DNA of 35,156 nt, taken from DAOTXN01 sp034435435 (GTDB lineage: Bacteria; Chloroflexota; Anaerolineae; S140-20). Each line of letters starts with the position of its first letter. Within the stretch, counting starts at the first letter, position 1. The position numbers and the translations under genes were made by a program. The notes beneath the pieces were generated by a model. The model made no database searches, had not been told where the DNA came from, and saw only the letters and a list, made by a program, of their open reading frames with translations. The stretch is taken from NCBI GenBank assembly GCA_034435435.1, contig DAOTXN010000151.1, forward strand, positions 1-35,156, in the 5' to 3' direction. Shown piece by piece: positions 15,486 to 23,282 of this stretch.

Positions 15486-16688
15486 GTGTCAAATCGAATC
15501 AGCCATAGAACGCCCCGTGCATTTCCATCACTGGTGACTATTGCACTGCTGTTGAGCACCTGGTTGACGCTGGCGCCGTCTGTGACGGGTATCGAGTCAG
15601 CTACTTCAGGCGGCGGCGCATACACTCCGCACACCGCCGGTCCTCACGCCAGCGAGGCGCAGCGCCAGCGCGTCCGGGCCGCGGTCGAGCACAATATCCA
15701 GCGATTGAGGCTAGACCAGACCACGCTTTCCCCGACTCGCGTCACCCTGACCTGGCCGCTGCGGGCGACAGACGGGCTGGACGTGTACGACTATCACGGC
15801 GTATCCGGTTTCGTGGATCACAATCCGAATTTTCCGAACCAGCTCCTGGACTATAATTGCGGCGAGCGCACGTATGACACGAGCGACGGCTACAATCACG
15901 ACGGCGCCGACTTTTTCACCTGGCCTTTTGCCTGGAACTGGATGGACCAGGACGCGGTGCAGGTCGTCGCTGCCGCCGACGGCGTCATCGTCTATAAAGA
16001 GGACGGTCACTATGACAGGAATTGCAGTTCACCGCAAGGCGAAGCCAATGCCATCGTCGTCCTGCACGGAGATGGATCTGTCGCGGAGTATTGGCATCTG
16101 AAAAATGGCTCGCTGACGGCCAAAGGCGATTTCGATACCGTCGCGCAGGGCGAATACTTGGGCGTGGTGGGGAGTTCGGGCTACTCGACTGGCCCGCACC
16201 TGCACTTTGCGATCTATGACTGGCGCGACCTGCTGGTAGACCCCTTTTACGGCCCGTGCAACACGTCCGAATCGTGGTGGGATGAACAGCGGCCCTATTA
16301 CGACTCGGCGGTGAACCTGATCACCACCGGCAGCGCCCCGCCCGACCTGCCCAACTGCGACCCTGAAACCTCTTACGAGCAAACCGTTTTTATGCCCGGC
16401 GACACCCTCTATTTCACCACCTACTATCACGACCAACTGTCCACTCTGCCCAGCCAATACACGATTTACGAACCCGACGGCTCGGTTTACGACAGTTGGT
16501 CGCACAGCATGCCGCCTGAGGACGAGCACTATGCCGCGTCGTGGTGGTGGTGGTCCTTCGATTTTGACTACAGTGTCCCGACCGGAACCTGGCGTTTCGA
16601 GGTCGTGTTCAACGGCCAGACCTACACCCAACACTTTTTTATCGGTGAATTGCCGGAGCATCTCTATTTGCCCCTCGTTCAAAAATGA
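15486..16688 (+). CDS. Secreted M23 (LytM-type) metallopeptidase
   Basis: This 400-residue exported protein starts at GTG 15486 after AGGAAGG. Residues about 14-36 form a signal peptide. The M23 zinc site is present: H138 and D142 (HDGAD), H204 (YWHL) and H238/H240 (HLH). The Zn-peptidase fold spans about 130-255, so cell-wall peptide or other Gly-rich peptide cleavage is expected. A beta-rich C-terminal domain (about 290-390) follows, and the protein ends LYLPLVQK. That tail closely matches the tail of the subtilase at 3286-6684, which is otherwise unrelated. It starts divergently from the methyltransferase gene. Confidence 0.9.
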   Translation: MSNRISHRTPRAFPSLVTIALLLSTWLTLAPSVTGIESATSGGGAYTPHTAGPHASEAQRQRVRAAVEHNIQRLRLDQTTLSPTRVTLTWPLRATDGLDVYDYHGVSGFVDHNPNFPNQLLDYNCGERTYDTSDGYNHDGADFFTWPFAWNWMDQDAVQVVAAADGVIVYKEDGHYDRNCSSPQGEANAIVVLHGDGSVAEYWHLKNGSLTAKGDFDTVAQGEYLGVVGSSGYSTGPHLHFAIYDWRDLLVDPFYGPCNTSESWWDEQRPYYDSAVNLITTGSAPPDLPNCDPETSYEQTVFMPGDTLYFTTYYHDQLSTLPSQYTIYEPDGSVYDSWSHSMPPEDEHYAASWWWWSFDFDYSVPTGTWRFEVVFNGQTYTQHFFIGELPEHLYLPLVQK

Positions 16689-16701
16689 TCGGAGAAAAAA
16701 C

Positions 16702-18786
16702 GTGACCAACTGGCGCATCGAATCTCATCCCATTCTCCCTATCCCCGACCGAGAGACCCTCGAATTCACGTGGCGCGGCCAGAGGCTGCAAGCCAAAGCC
16801 GGCGAGACCATCGCCTCGGCGTTGTTTGCCAACGGCGTCCGTATCTTTGGCTACCACCCCAAAGACGGCTCGCCCCAGGGCATCTTTTGCGCCAACGGCC
16901 AGTGCGCCCAGTGCGCCGTCATCGCCGACGGGCTGCCGGTCAAATCCTGCATGGTCGCCGTGCGGCCCGGCATGGTGATCGAGCCGGTCACGGGCCTGCC
17001 CACGCTGCCCGAGGTCGCCCCGGTGACGGGCTTTCGGCCCACTCAGACGCTACAGGTCGAATGCCTGATCATCGGCGGCGGGCCGGCGGGGCTGTCGGCG
17101 GCGGTCGAGCTGGGCCAGCGCGGCGTGCGGACCCTGGTCGTGGACGACAAACATCGCTTGGGCGGCAAGCTGGTCCTGCAGACGCACCGCTTTTTCGGCT
17201 CGATCAACGCCTGCTACGCCGGGACGCGCGGCATAGACATCGCCACACGCCTGGCCGACGAGGTGGCTCAATACGACTGCGTGGACGTGTGGCCCAACAC
17301 CACCGCCGTGGGCGTGTACAGCGATCACAAAGTGGGCGTGGTGCGCGACGGGCGCGAGTACGTGCTGATCGAGCCGCAAGCCCTGCTGGTAGCGACGGGC
17401 GCCCGCGAAAAGTCGCTCACCTTCAAGGGCAACACACTGCCGGGTGTGTACGGCGCGGGGGCCTTTCAGACCTTGGTCAACCGCGACCTGGTGCGCGCCG
17501 CCGAGCGACTGTTCATCGTCGGCGGCGGCAACGTAGGGCTGATCGCCGGTTATCACGCCCTGCAAGCCGGCATCCAGGTGGTGGGGCTGGTGGAGGCGCT
17601 GCCCCAGTGCGGCGGCTACAAGGTCCACGAGGACAAGCTAGCGCGCATGGGCGTGCCCATTTATACCTCGCACACCGTGCTCAGCGCCAATGGCGAAGAA
17701 ATGGTCGAGTCGGTGACCATCGCCCAGATCGACCAGAACTGGCGGCCTATCCCCGGCAGCGAGCGCTCGTTTGCCTGCGACACGCTGCTCATCGCCGTCG
17801 GCCTGGACCCGGTGGACGAGTTTTATCACAAGGCCATCGAGTTCGGTATGCGCGCGTTCGCGGCGGGCGACGCCGACGAGGTGGCCGAGGCGTCGGCGGC
17901 CATGTTCTCCGGCAAGATTCGCGGGCTAGAGATCGCCAGGGCGCTGGGATACGCGGCGGGCGAGGTCCCCGCCGACTGGTTCCGTACCGCCGAGATTCTC
18001 AAGTCACGGCCCGGCGAAATCACCCACGAGACCGTACCCGACACCGGCAAGGTCTTTCCGGTGCTACATTGTAGCCAGGAGATTCCCTGCAACCCGTGTA
18101 CCTCGGTCTGCTCGCAAGGGGCTATTTTCATCAATGAGGACGACATCCGCCATGTGCCCGATTACATCGCCGAACAACTGGGGACCGAGTGCATCGCCTG
18201 TGAAAAATGCGTCAACGTCTGTCCGGGGCTGGCGATTACGCTGGTAGACTGGCGCAAGGACGGCGAGCACGCGCTGGTGACCATCCCTTACGAATTCGAC
18301 CGCGGCAGCATTCAAAAAGGCGACGTCGTCACCGTGACCGACACGGCCGGCCACGTGCTGGGGGAGGTCGAGGTGGCGCGCACGCGGGTCGGCAAGGCCA
18401 CCGACCGCACCGTGCTGGTGCAGGTGCGCGCCCCGCGCGAGATCGCCACCCGCGTCGCCGGTATCGTGGTGCAGGAGGCGCAGGTCAGCGAGCCGCTGGA
18501 CCATTACGTCGAGCGGCTGACCGACGACATGATTGTGTGCCGCTGCGAGCGGGTGTCGCTGGCCGAGATCAAAGAAGTGATCCGGTCTGGCGTGCGCGAT
18601 ATGAACGAGATCAAGGGTATCACCCGCGCCGGGATGGGCGCGTGCGGCGGCAAGACCTGCACCGACCTGATCAAGCGGGCCTTCCGCGAGCTGGGTGTGC
18701 CGCCGGGCCAAGTGACCGAGCACGTCCACCGTCCCTTGTTCGTCGAAGTGCCCTTTGGCGTGCTGGCGGGGGTTGTCAACGGATAG
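16702..18786 (+). CDS. SoxA/opine-oxidase-A-like iron-sulfur flavoprotein
   Basis: This 694-residue protein starts at GTG 16702 after GGAGAAAA. An N-terminal [2Fe-2S] domain has C63, C68, C71, C83. An FAD/NAD disulfide-oxidoreductase module has IIGGGPAG (about 123-130) and FIVGGGNVG. Two 4Fe-4S ferredoxin motifs follow (C463, C466, C470 and C497, C500, C503, C507). The C-terminus is a BFD-type [2Fe-2S] domain (C613, C615, C648, C653). It resembles the alpha subunits of heteromeric sarcosine, opine or hydroxyproline dehydrogenases, with an unusually complete electron-transfer set. The DAO-type genes at 18870 and 10995 are candidate partners. Its 3' end reads into the inverted repeat at 18775-18847. 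Confidence 0.9.
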   Translation: MTNWRIESHPILPIPDRETLEFTWRGQRLQAKAGETIASALFANGVRIFGYHPKDGSPQGIFCANGQCAQCAVIADGLPVKSCMVAVRPGMVIEPVTGLPTLPEVAPVTGFRPTQTLQVECLIIGGGPAGLSAAVELGQRGVRTLVVDDKHRLGGKLVLQTHRFFGSINACYAGTRGIDIATRLADEVAQYDCVDVWPNTTAVGVYSDHKVGVVRDGREYVLIEPQALLVATGAREKSLTFKGNTLPGVYGAGAFQTLVNRDLVRAAERLFIVGGGNVGLIAGYHALQAGIQVVGLVEALPQCGGYKVHEDKLARMGVPIYTSHTVLSANGEEMVESVTIAQIDQNWRPIPGSERSFACDTLLIAVGLDPVDEFYHKAIEFGMRAFAAGDADEVAEASAAMFSGKIRGLEIARALGYAAGEVPADWFRTAEILKSRPGEITHETVPDTGKVFPVLHCSQEIPCNPCTSVCSQGAIFINEDDIRHVPDYIAEQLGTECIACEKCVNVCPGLAITLVDWRKDGEHALVTIPYEFDRGSIQKGDVVTVTDTAGHVLGEVEVARTRVGKATDRTVLVQVRAPREIATRVAGIVVQEAQVSEPLDHYVERLTDDMIVCRCERVSLAEIKEVIRSGVRDMNEIKGITRAGMGACGGKTCTDLIKRAFRELGVPPGQVTEHVHRPLFVEVPFGVLAGVVNG

Positions 18787-18848
18787 CAAACAGATGAACG
18801 GATAGCAGCGAATGCCCCATCCGTTTATCCGTTACCCATCCGTTGACA
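18775..18848. repeat. ATCCGTT-family repeat, copy 2, arranged as nested inverted repeat
   Basis: GTCAACGGAT (18775-18784) pairs perfectly with ATCCGTTGAC (18838-18847). Inside it AACGGATA (18797-18804) pairs with TATCCGTT (18826-18833). The left arm supplies the last codons of the SoxA-like gene and the right arm lies just before the next gene. The right half matches the repeat upstream of moaA. Confidence 0.7.
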
Positions 18849-18869
18849 CCCCGACTGCGAGGAGTCAAA

Positions 18870-20027
18870 ATGAGCCATTCAACCTACGACGTGATCATCA
18901 TCGGGGCCGGCAGCGTCGGCGCGCCGCTGGCGTGGCAACTGGCCGAGGCCGGGCTGCGCGTGCTGACGATTGACCGCTTTGCCAGTGTGGGCCAGGGGTC
19001 GAATAAAACGGCCATCGGCGGCATCCGCGCCACCCACTCCGACCCGGCCAAGATCCGTATCTGCCTCAAGAGCATCGAGATTTTTGCCGCCTGGCGCGAG
19101 CGTTACGGCGACGACATCGGTTGGCTGCAAGGCGGCTACTCGTTCGTGGCCTACCGCGAGCGCGAGGAAAAAATCCTCAAGAACCTGTTGACCACCCAGC
19201 ACCAATATGGCCTGGACATTGATTGGTACGACCGCGAAGCGTTTCTGGAAATCATCCCCGCCTTGAACCCCGATGGACTCATCGGCGGCACGTTCTCGCC
19301 GGGCGATGGCAGCGCCTCGCCGCTGCTGTCGGCGCTGGCCTTTGAGCGCCAGGCCAAAACGCACGGCGCGGTGTTCCACTACCACGAGACCGTGACCGGC
19401 ATCCTGACCGAGAACGGGCGCGTGACGGGCGTGCGCACCGACAAGGGAACCTACGCCGCGCCGACCGTGGTCAACGCGGCCGGGCCGTGGGCCAAAGAAG
19501 TCGCGGCGATGGTCGGCGTGGACGCGCCGGTGCAGCCCGACTCGCACGAAGGCGGCATCACCGAGCCGGTAGCGCCTTTTCTGCGCCCCATGGTGGTGGA
19601 CATTCAGCCCATCGAGGGTTCAGCCAACTATTATTTCTACCAGCATCACACCGGGCAAATTGTGTTTTGCATCACGCCCTATCCGCCCATCATCGGCGTG
19701 GACCGCCGCGAGACCTCCGTCTTTTTGCCCCAGGTATCCCGGCGCATGATCGGCATTATGCCCCGCCTCAAAAACCTCAAAGTGCGGCGGACGTGGCGCG
19801 GCCTGTACCCCATGACCCCCGACGGCGCGCCCATCGTCGGCCCGGTGGAAGGACTGTCCGGCTATATCAACGCCGTGGGCATGTGCGGGCAGGGTTACAT
19901 GCTCGGCCCAGGGTTGGCCGTGTATCTGCGCAAGCTGGTCACCGGCGAGGTGGACCAGGAGACACAGGAAATTTTGGACCAACTGTCGCTGTATCGCGCC
20001 TTTGGCGGAGAGGAAAAGCTGAAATAG
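18870..20027 (+). CDS. FAD-dependent oxidoreductase, DAO / sarcosine oxidase beta-like (paralogue 2)
   Basis: This 385-residue flavoprotein starts at ATG 18870 after GAGGAGTC. The FAD motif is VIIIGAGSVGAPLAWQL. Other hallmarks are VVNAAGPWAKEVA, DGAPIVGPVEGL and the C-terminal VGMCGQGYMLGPGLA. It is a paralogue of the gene at 10995 and follows the SoxA-like gene directly, separated only by a hairpin-forming repeat. It is therefore the better candidate for that protein's catalytic partner. An amino-acid or N-substituted amino-acid substrate is expected; which one is unknown. Six bases separate it from the glycosyltransferase gene. Confidence 0.89.
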   Translation: MSHSTYDVIIIGAGSVGAPLAWQLAEAGLRVLTIDRFASVGQGSNKTAIGGIRATHSDPAKIRICLKSIEIFAAWRERYGDDIGWLQGGYSFVAYREREEKILKNLLTTQHQYGLDIDWYDREAFLEIIPALNPDGLIGGTFSPGDGSASPLLSALAFERQAKTHGAVFHYHETVTGILTENGRVTGVRTDKGTYAAPTVVNAAGPWAKEVAAMVGVDAPVQPDSHEGGITEPVAPFLRPMVVDIQPIEGSANYYFYQHHTGQIVFCITPYPPIIGVDRRETSVFLPQVSRRMIGIMPRLKNLKVRRTWRGLYPMTPDGAPIVGPVEGLSGYINAVGMCGQGYMLGPGLAVYLRKLVTGEVDQETQEILDQLSLYRAFGGEEKLK

Positions 20028-20032
20028 GCCGA

Positions 20033-21238
20033 ATGAGAATTGGATTAGTCACCGGCGAGTATCCCCCCATGCAGGGCGGCGTGGGCGATTTCACCCGCGA
20101 GCTGGCGCTGGCGCTGGCCGACCTGGGGCACGAGGTGCACGTGATTACCCGTCGGACGGACGAACGACGAACGACGAACGACGAACGACGAATCATGCAT
20201 CACCCCGTCATACCCAATTGGGGTTGGCGCGGAGTCGCGCAGGCGCTGACACTGGTCCGGCGGCTCGAACTCGACATATCCAATATCCAATATCAAGCTG
20301 CCGCCTACGACTTGCACCCGGCCATCAATTTCGCGCCGTTCCGCACCAACTTCCCCCCTGCCTTGCGGGGGGGACAGAGGGGGGGAATCGTGGTGACGTT
20401 TCACGACCTCAAAACGCCCTACCTGTTCCCCAAGGCCGGCCCGCTGCGCGGCTGGGTCGTGACCCTGCTGGCCCGCCGCGCCGCCGCCGCCATCGTCACC
20501 AACCGGGCCGACGAATTGACGTTGGCCGCTCGCGGCGTCCGCCGCGTAGCGCGCATTCCCATCGGCAGCAACATCGCCCCCGCCCTGCCCGCCAATTTCG
20601 ACCGCGCCGCCTGGCGGGCCCAATTCGGCCTTTCGTCCGAGCATTTCGTGTTAGGCTTTTTCGGTTTTTTCAACGCCCGCAAAGGCGTCGAGACGCTCAT
20701 CCGGGCATTAGCAATCCTTCGGCAAGACGAATCCCCAATCCCCAATCCCCAATCCCCAATCTACCATCTCCTCTTTATCGGCGGCGCCGTCGGCAGCAGC
20801 GACGCCACCAACCGCGCCTACGCCGACCGTATGACCGCGCTCATCGCCGAATTGGGGCTGACTGACCGCGTGCACTATACCGGCTACGTTTCGCCGGAAA
20901 AGGTCTCAGCGGCCTTTGCCGCGCTCGACCTGTGTGTGCTACCCTACGCCGACGGCATCTCCTTTCACCACGGCACGCTGATGGCCGCGTTGGCCCACGC
21001 CCAGCCCATCGTCAGCACGCGGCCGGCGGTCGAATTGCCGGAGCTGGCCCACGGCGAAAACGTGTGGCTGGCGCCGCCGCAAGACCCGGCTGCGCTGGCT
21101 GCTGCCATCGCCGAACTGGCCGCCGACCCGCAGCGCCGTCGGCGGTTGGCGCGGGGGGCGGCAGAACTGGCGCAGGAATTTACGTGGGAGCGCATCGCGG
21201 CGCGGACGGCTCAACTTTTCGATGAATTGGTGCGGTAA
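20033..21238 (+). CDS. GT4-family glycosyltransferase carrying in-frame repeat insertions
   Basis: This 401-residue GT-B glycosyltransferase starts at ATG 20033 (MRIGLVTGEYPPMQGGVGDF). Family hallmarks include NIQYQAAAYDLHP, VVTFHDLKTPYLFPKAGPLRG, FFGFFNARKGVETLI and the donor-side segment near ISFHHGTLMAALAHAQPIV. Four low-complexity inserts fall within it: a DERRTTNDERR segment from RGACGAA repeats, a short ATATCCA run, an FPPALRGGQRGG segment from a C/G-run inverted repeat, and an IPNPQSPI segment from AATCCCC repeats. All keep the frame, and the conserved blocks on both sides are intact. It probably makes surface glycans with the downstream GT-C proteins. Confidence 0.88.
   Translation: MRIGLVTGEYPPMQGGVGDFTRELALALADLGHEVHVITRRTDERRTTNDERRIMHHPVIPNWGWRGVAQALTLVRRLELDISNIQYQAAAYDLHPAINFAPFRTNFPPALRGGQRGGIVVTFHDLKTPYLFPKAGPLRGWVVTLLARRAAAAIVTNRADELTLAARGVRRVARIPIGSNIAPALPANFDRAAWRAQFGLSSEHFVLGFFGFFNARKGVETLIRALAILRQDESPIPNPQSPIYHLLFIGGAVGSSDATNRAYADRMTALIAELGLTDRVHYTGYVSPEKVSAAFAALDLCVLPYADGISFHHGTLMAALAHAQPIVSTRPAVELPELAHGENVWLAPPQDPAALAAAIAELAADPQRRRRLARGAAELAQEFTWERIAARTAQLFDELVR
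20161..20195 (+). repeat. RGACGAA-family tandem repeat, copy 2, in GT4 gene
   Basis: Four perfect 7-bp units CGAACGA (20161-20188) are flanked by partial units. They encode the DERRTTNDERR segment between the first Rossmann strand region and the IQYQ block. Confidence 0.85.
20276..20296 (+). repeat. ATATCCA 7-bp tandem repeat in GT4 gene
   Basis: Two perfect units ATATCCA and a third ATATCAA lie in the codons just before NIQYQ. It is short, so chance is not excluded, but the period is again 7. Confidence 0.5.
20351..20387. repeat. C-run/G-run inverted repeat in GT4 gene
   Basis: TTCCCCCC (20351-20358) pairs with GGGGGGAA (20380-20387), with another G run inside. The element codes for an FPPALRGGQRGG segment that interrupts the region between two conserved blocks. 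Confidence 0.6.
20730..20761 (+). repeat. AATCCCC 7-bp tandem repeat in GT4 gene
   Basis: Four perfect AATCCCC units (20730-20757) plus AATC encode SPIPNPQSPI before the LLFIGG strand. The unit is a rotation of the CCCCA(A/G)T heptamer known as STRR1 in filamentous cyanobacteria. Confidence 0.85.
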
Positions 21239-21251
21239 AAGGGAGTAGCCC

Positions 21252-23213
21252 TTGCGTTTACAGATGCGAATGTTGATACGCAATCCCCTCTGGTGGGCTG
21301 TTTCCCTGACCGGTCTCTATCTGCTTATCCTGGCGACCCGCCCCAGCCCCTTTTTTTTCGGTCCCGCCGAGTGGCAGTGGCACACCCGCCCGCCCGCGTC
21401 CAGCACCTATAGCCGCTGGTGGCCGGCTGTGATGCTTCTGACGGGCTATGTCTTGCTATTTTGGCGGCTGGATGGTCATTGGGCCGAGCGCCCCTCACGC
21501 CGCCGCGAATGGGCGATGCTCTTCCTCCTGCTGCTGGCAGCCCCGGCGCTCCAGATCGCTCTCACCTACATCCACTACCGCCACCCGGTCGAGTTTTATC
21601 TCTCCCGCACTATCGGTCCGCATAATGGCTTCTGGCAGGTCGCCATCAGTAACGATAACCTGGCGCATTATTTACGCACCTACCCGCAGCAGATGCAAGC
21701 GTATCCCTTTGTACACACACCGGTTCACCCGCCGGGTGATTTTGTTTACGTGTGGTTGTGGCGCAAGGGGCTAGAGGCGCTGCCGGGCTTATCGCGAGTG
21801 GTGGCGCAGTACTTTCGCACCTACCACTGTGGGCAGTTGTGGTTCGTGACTCTGAAAGACGCCCAAATTGCCAGCGCCCTGGCGCAAATGCTCGTCCCAT
21901 TATTCAGCGGGCTGGCAGTGATTCCGCTCTACTTTTTGGGAAAGCGGTTGGTCGGTCCGCGGGTGGGGTTGCGCGCTGCTGCGCTCTACATTGCGGTCCC
22001 GGCCCTGAATCTGTTCACAATGCGCTGGGACCAGCTCTACCCCCTGTTCCTATGCCTGTCCCTTTACTGGCTTCAGCGGGGACTGTCAGATCACCGAAAC
22101 GAGTTTTTCTTCCTGTCGGGACTGGCGGTCTCGGTGGCCTCTTTTATGAGTTTTGGCAACGCCACAATCCTGGCGGCCCTGGCGGTGTACGGATTGGCTC
22201 ACCTGGCTGCCGCCGGCCTGCGGCGGCAGCGCGAGTGGTTGCGCCAGACCTGGACCGGGTGGGCGCTGGTCGCACTGGGAGTGGCCTCGGTGTGGCTGGT
22301 CTACCAAATGATGTATGGTGTTTCCTTTTGGGACGTGTTTTCCACGGCCATGCAGACGCACTTTTATCTTGGCCGGTCCTACGGGGTGTGGGTGGGCTAC
22401 AATCTGTACGATTTTGCAACCTTTGTCGGCCTGCCCGTCGCAGTGTTTTTCGTCGTCGAAAGCGCACGGGCCTGGCGCGGCGTGCCCAAGCTGTTCAAAC
22501 GCGACCCTTTATCGCGCGAGATGTTGCTTGCTTTCACCCTCAGTGTCACTCTGTTGGCCCTCGACTTGACAGGGGTGGCGCGGGGAGAAGTAGGGCGTAT
22601 GTGGCTGCTGTGGATGCCGCTCGCCTGCCTGTCTGCCGCCATCGGATTGGCCCGGCAAAAGCGAGCCGGCGTTTTCAGGCTGGCGCTGGCGCTCATGGTC
22701 CTGCAAACGCTTTTTTCCGCGCTTTTTCTGCGCGTCTCGGCCACCGGCATGCCCGATTATCAACCCCGCACACTCGTGACCGCGCCGCCCACCGCCGCCT
22801 ATCCGCTGGACACACAATTGGGTGGGCGCGTCGCGCTGGTCGGTTATGATTTAGAGCCGGCGCACCCTCGCCCGGGCGACACCCTGCACCTGACCCTGTA
22901 CTGGCAGGCCTTGGCGCAGATGGACACCCCCTATACCGTTTTTACGCATCTGCTGGACGAAAGCGGCGCGCTGCGCGGCCAGCAGGACAACATGCCGGTG
23001 CGAGGAGAATTGCCCACCACGTGCTGGCGTCCGGGCGAGTATGTGGCCGACCCCTATGATATTTCCATCGCTTCAGACGCGCCATCAGGGTGGTATACGC
23101 TCCAGGTCGGGATGTACAATCTGGCGACGAGCGAGCGGTTGTCAGTTTCCGACCCATCAGGCCAACCGTCCGACCGGGTGCTGCTGGCGCCGGTGCAGGT
23201 AGTCACGCCCTAG
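21252..23213 (+). CDS. GT-C-type membrane glycosyltransferase-like protein with C-terminal beta-sandwich
   Basis: This 653-residue protein has an N-terminal half with about 10-12 membrane helices and a PMT/GT39-like first loop region (HTPVHPPGDFVYVWLW). Its C-terminal domain from about residue 525 (LGGRVALVGYDLEPAHPRPGDT) is beta-rich and probably exposed outside. Related domains occur twice in the next gene. The TTG at 21252 has GGGAG well placed upstream. ATG 21264 is the alternative start. It follows the GT4 gene closely, so a shared envelope-glycan operon is likely. Donor and acceptor are unknown. Confidence 0.82.
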   Translation: MRLQMRMLIRNPLWWAVSLTGLYLLILATRPSPFFFGPAEWQWHTRPPASSTYSRWWPAVMLLTGYVLLFWRLDGHWAERPSRRREWAMLFLLLLAAPALQIALTYIHYRHPVEFYLSRTIGPHNGFWQVAISNDNLAHYLRTYPQQMQAYPFVHTPVHPPGDFVYVWLWRKGLEALPGLSRVVAQYFRTYHCGQLWFVTLKDAQIASALAQMLVPLFSGLAVIPLYFLGKRLVGPRVGLRAAALYIAVPALNLFTMRWDQLYPLFLCLSLYWLQRGLSDHRNEFFFLSGLAVSVASFMSFGNATILAALAVYGLAHLAAAGLRRQREWLRQTWTGWALVALGVASVWLVYQMMYGVSFWDVFSTAMQTHFYLGRSYGVWVGYNLYDFATFVGLPVAVFFVVESARAWRGVPKLFKRDPLSREMLLAFTLSVTLLALDLTGVARGEVGRMWLLWMPLACLSAAIGLARQKRAGVFRLALALMVLQTLFSALFLRVSATGMPDYQPRTLVTAPPTAAYPLDTQLGGRVALVGYDLEPAHPRPGDTLHLTLYWQALAQMDTPYTVFTHLLDESGALRGQQDNMPVRGELPTTCWRPGEYVADPYDISIASDAPSGWYTLQVGMYNLATSERLSVSDPSGQPSDRVLLAPVQVVTP

Positions 23214-23240
23214 TCTGGGCTGGCAAGACCGCGCAACCGG

Positions 23241-23249
23241 TGTTATACT
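23241..23249 (+). promoter_or_regulatory. Extended -10 element before the second GT-C gene
   Basis: TGTTATACT is an extended -10 at 23241-23249, without a good -35. Transcription would begin near 23256, downstream of the GTG at 23250, which supports GTG 23283 as the start codon. Confidence 0.5.
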
Positions 23250-23282
23250 GTGGCCTCGTCACTCAACCCGGGCGATGTCACG

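Noticed and set aside
19487..20032. N-terminal extension of the GT4 frame
   Set aside because: It overlaps the second DAO gene. The glycosyltransferase fold begins at ATG 20033.
20033..21238. Frameshifted or decayed glycosyltransferase because of the odd inserts
   Set aside because: All conserved GT4 blocks are in one frame and of normal spacing apart from the inserts, so the gene reads as intact.
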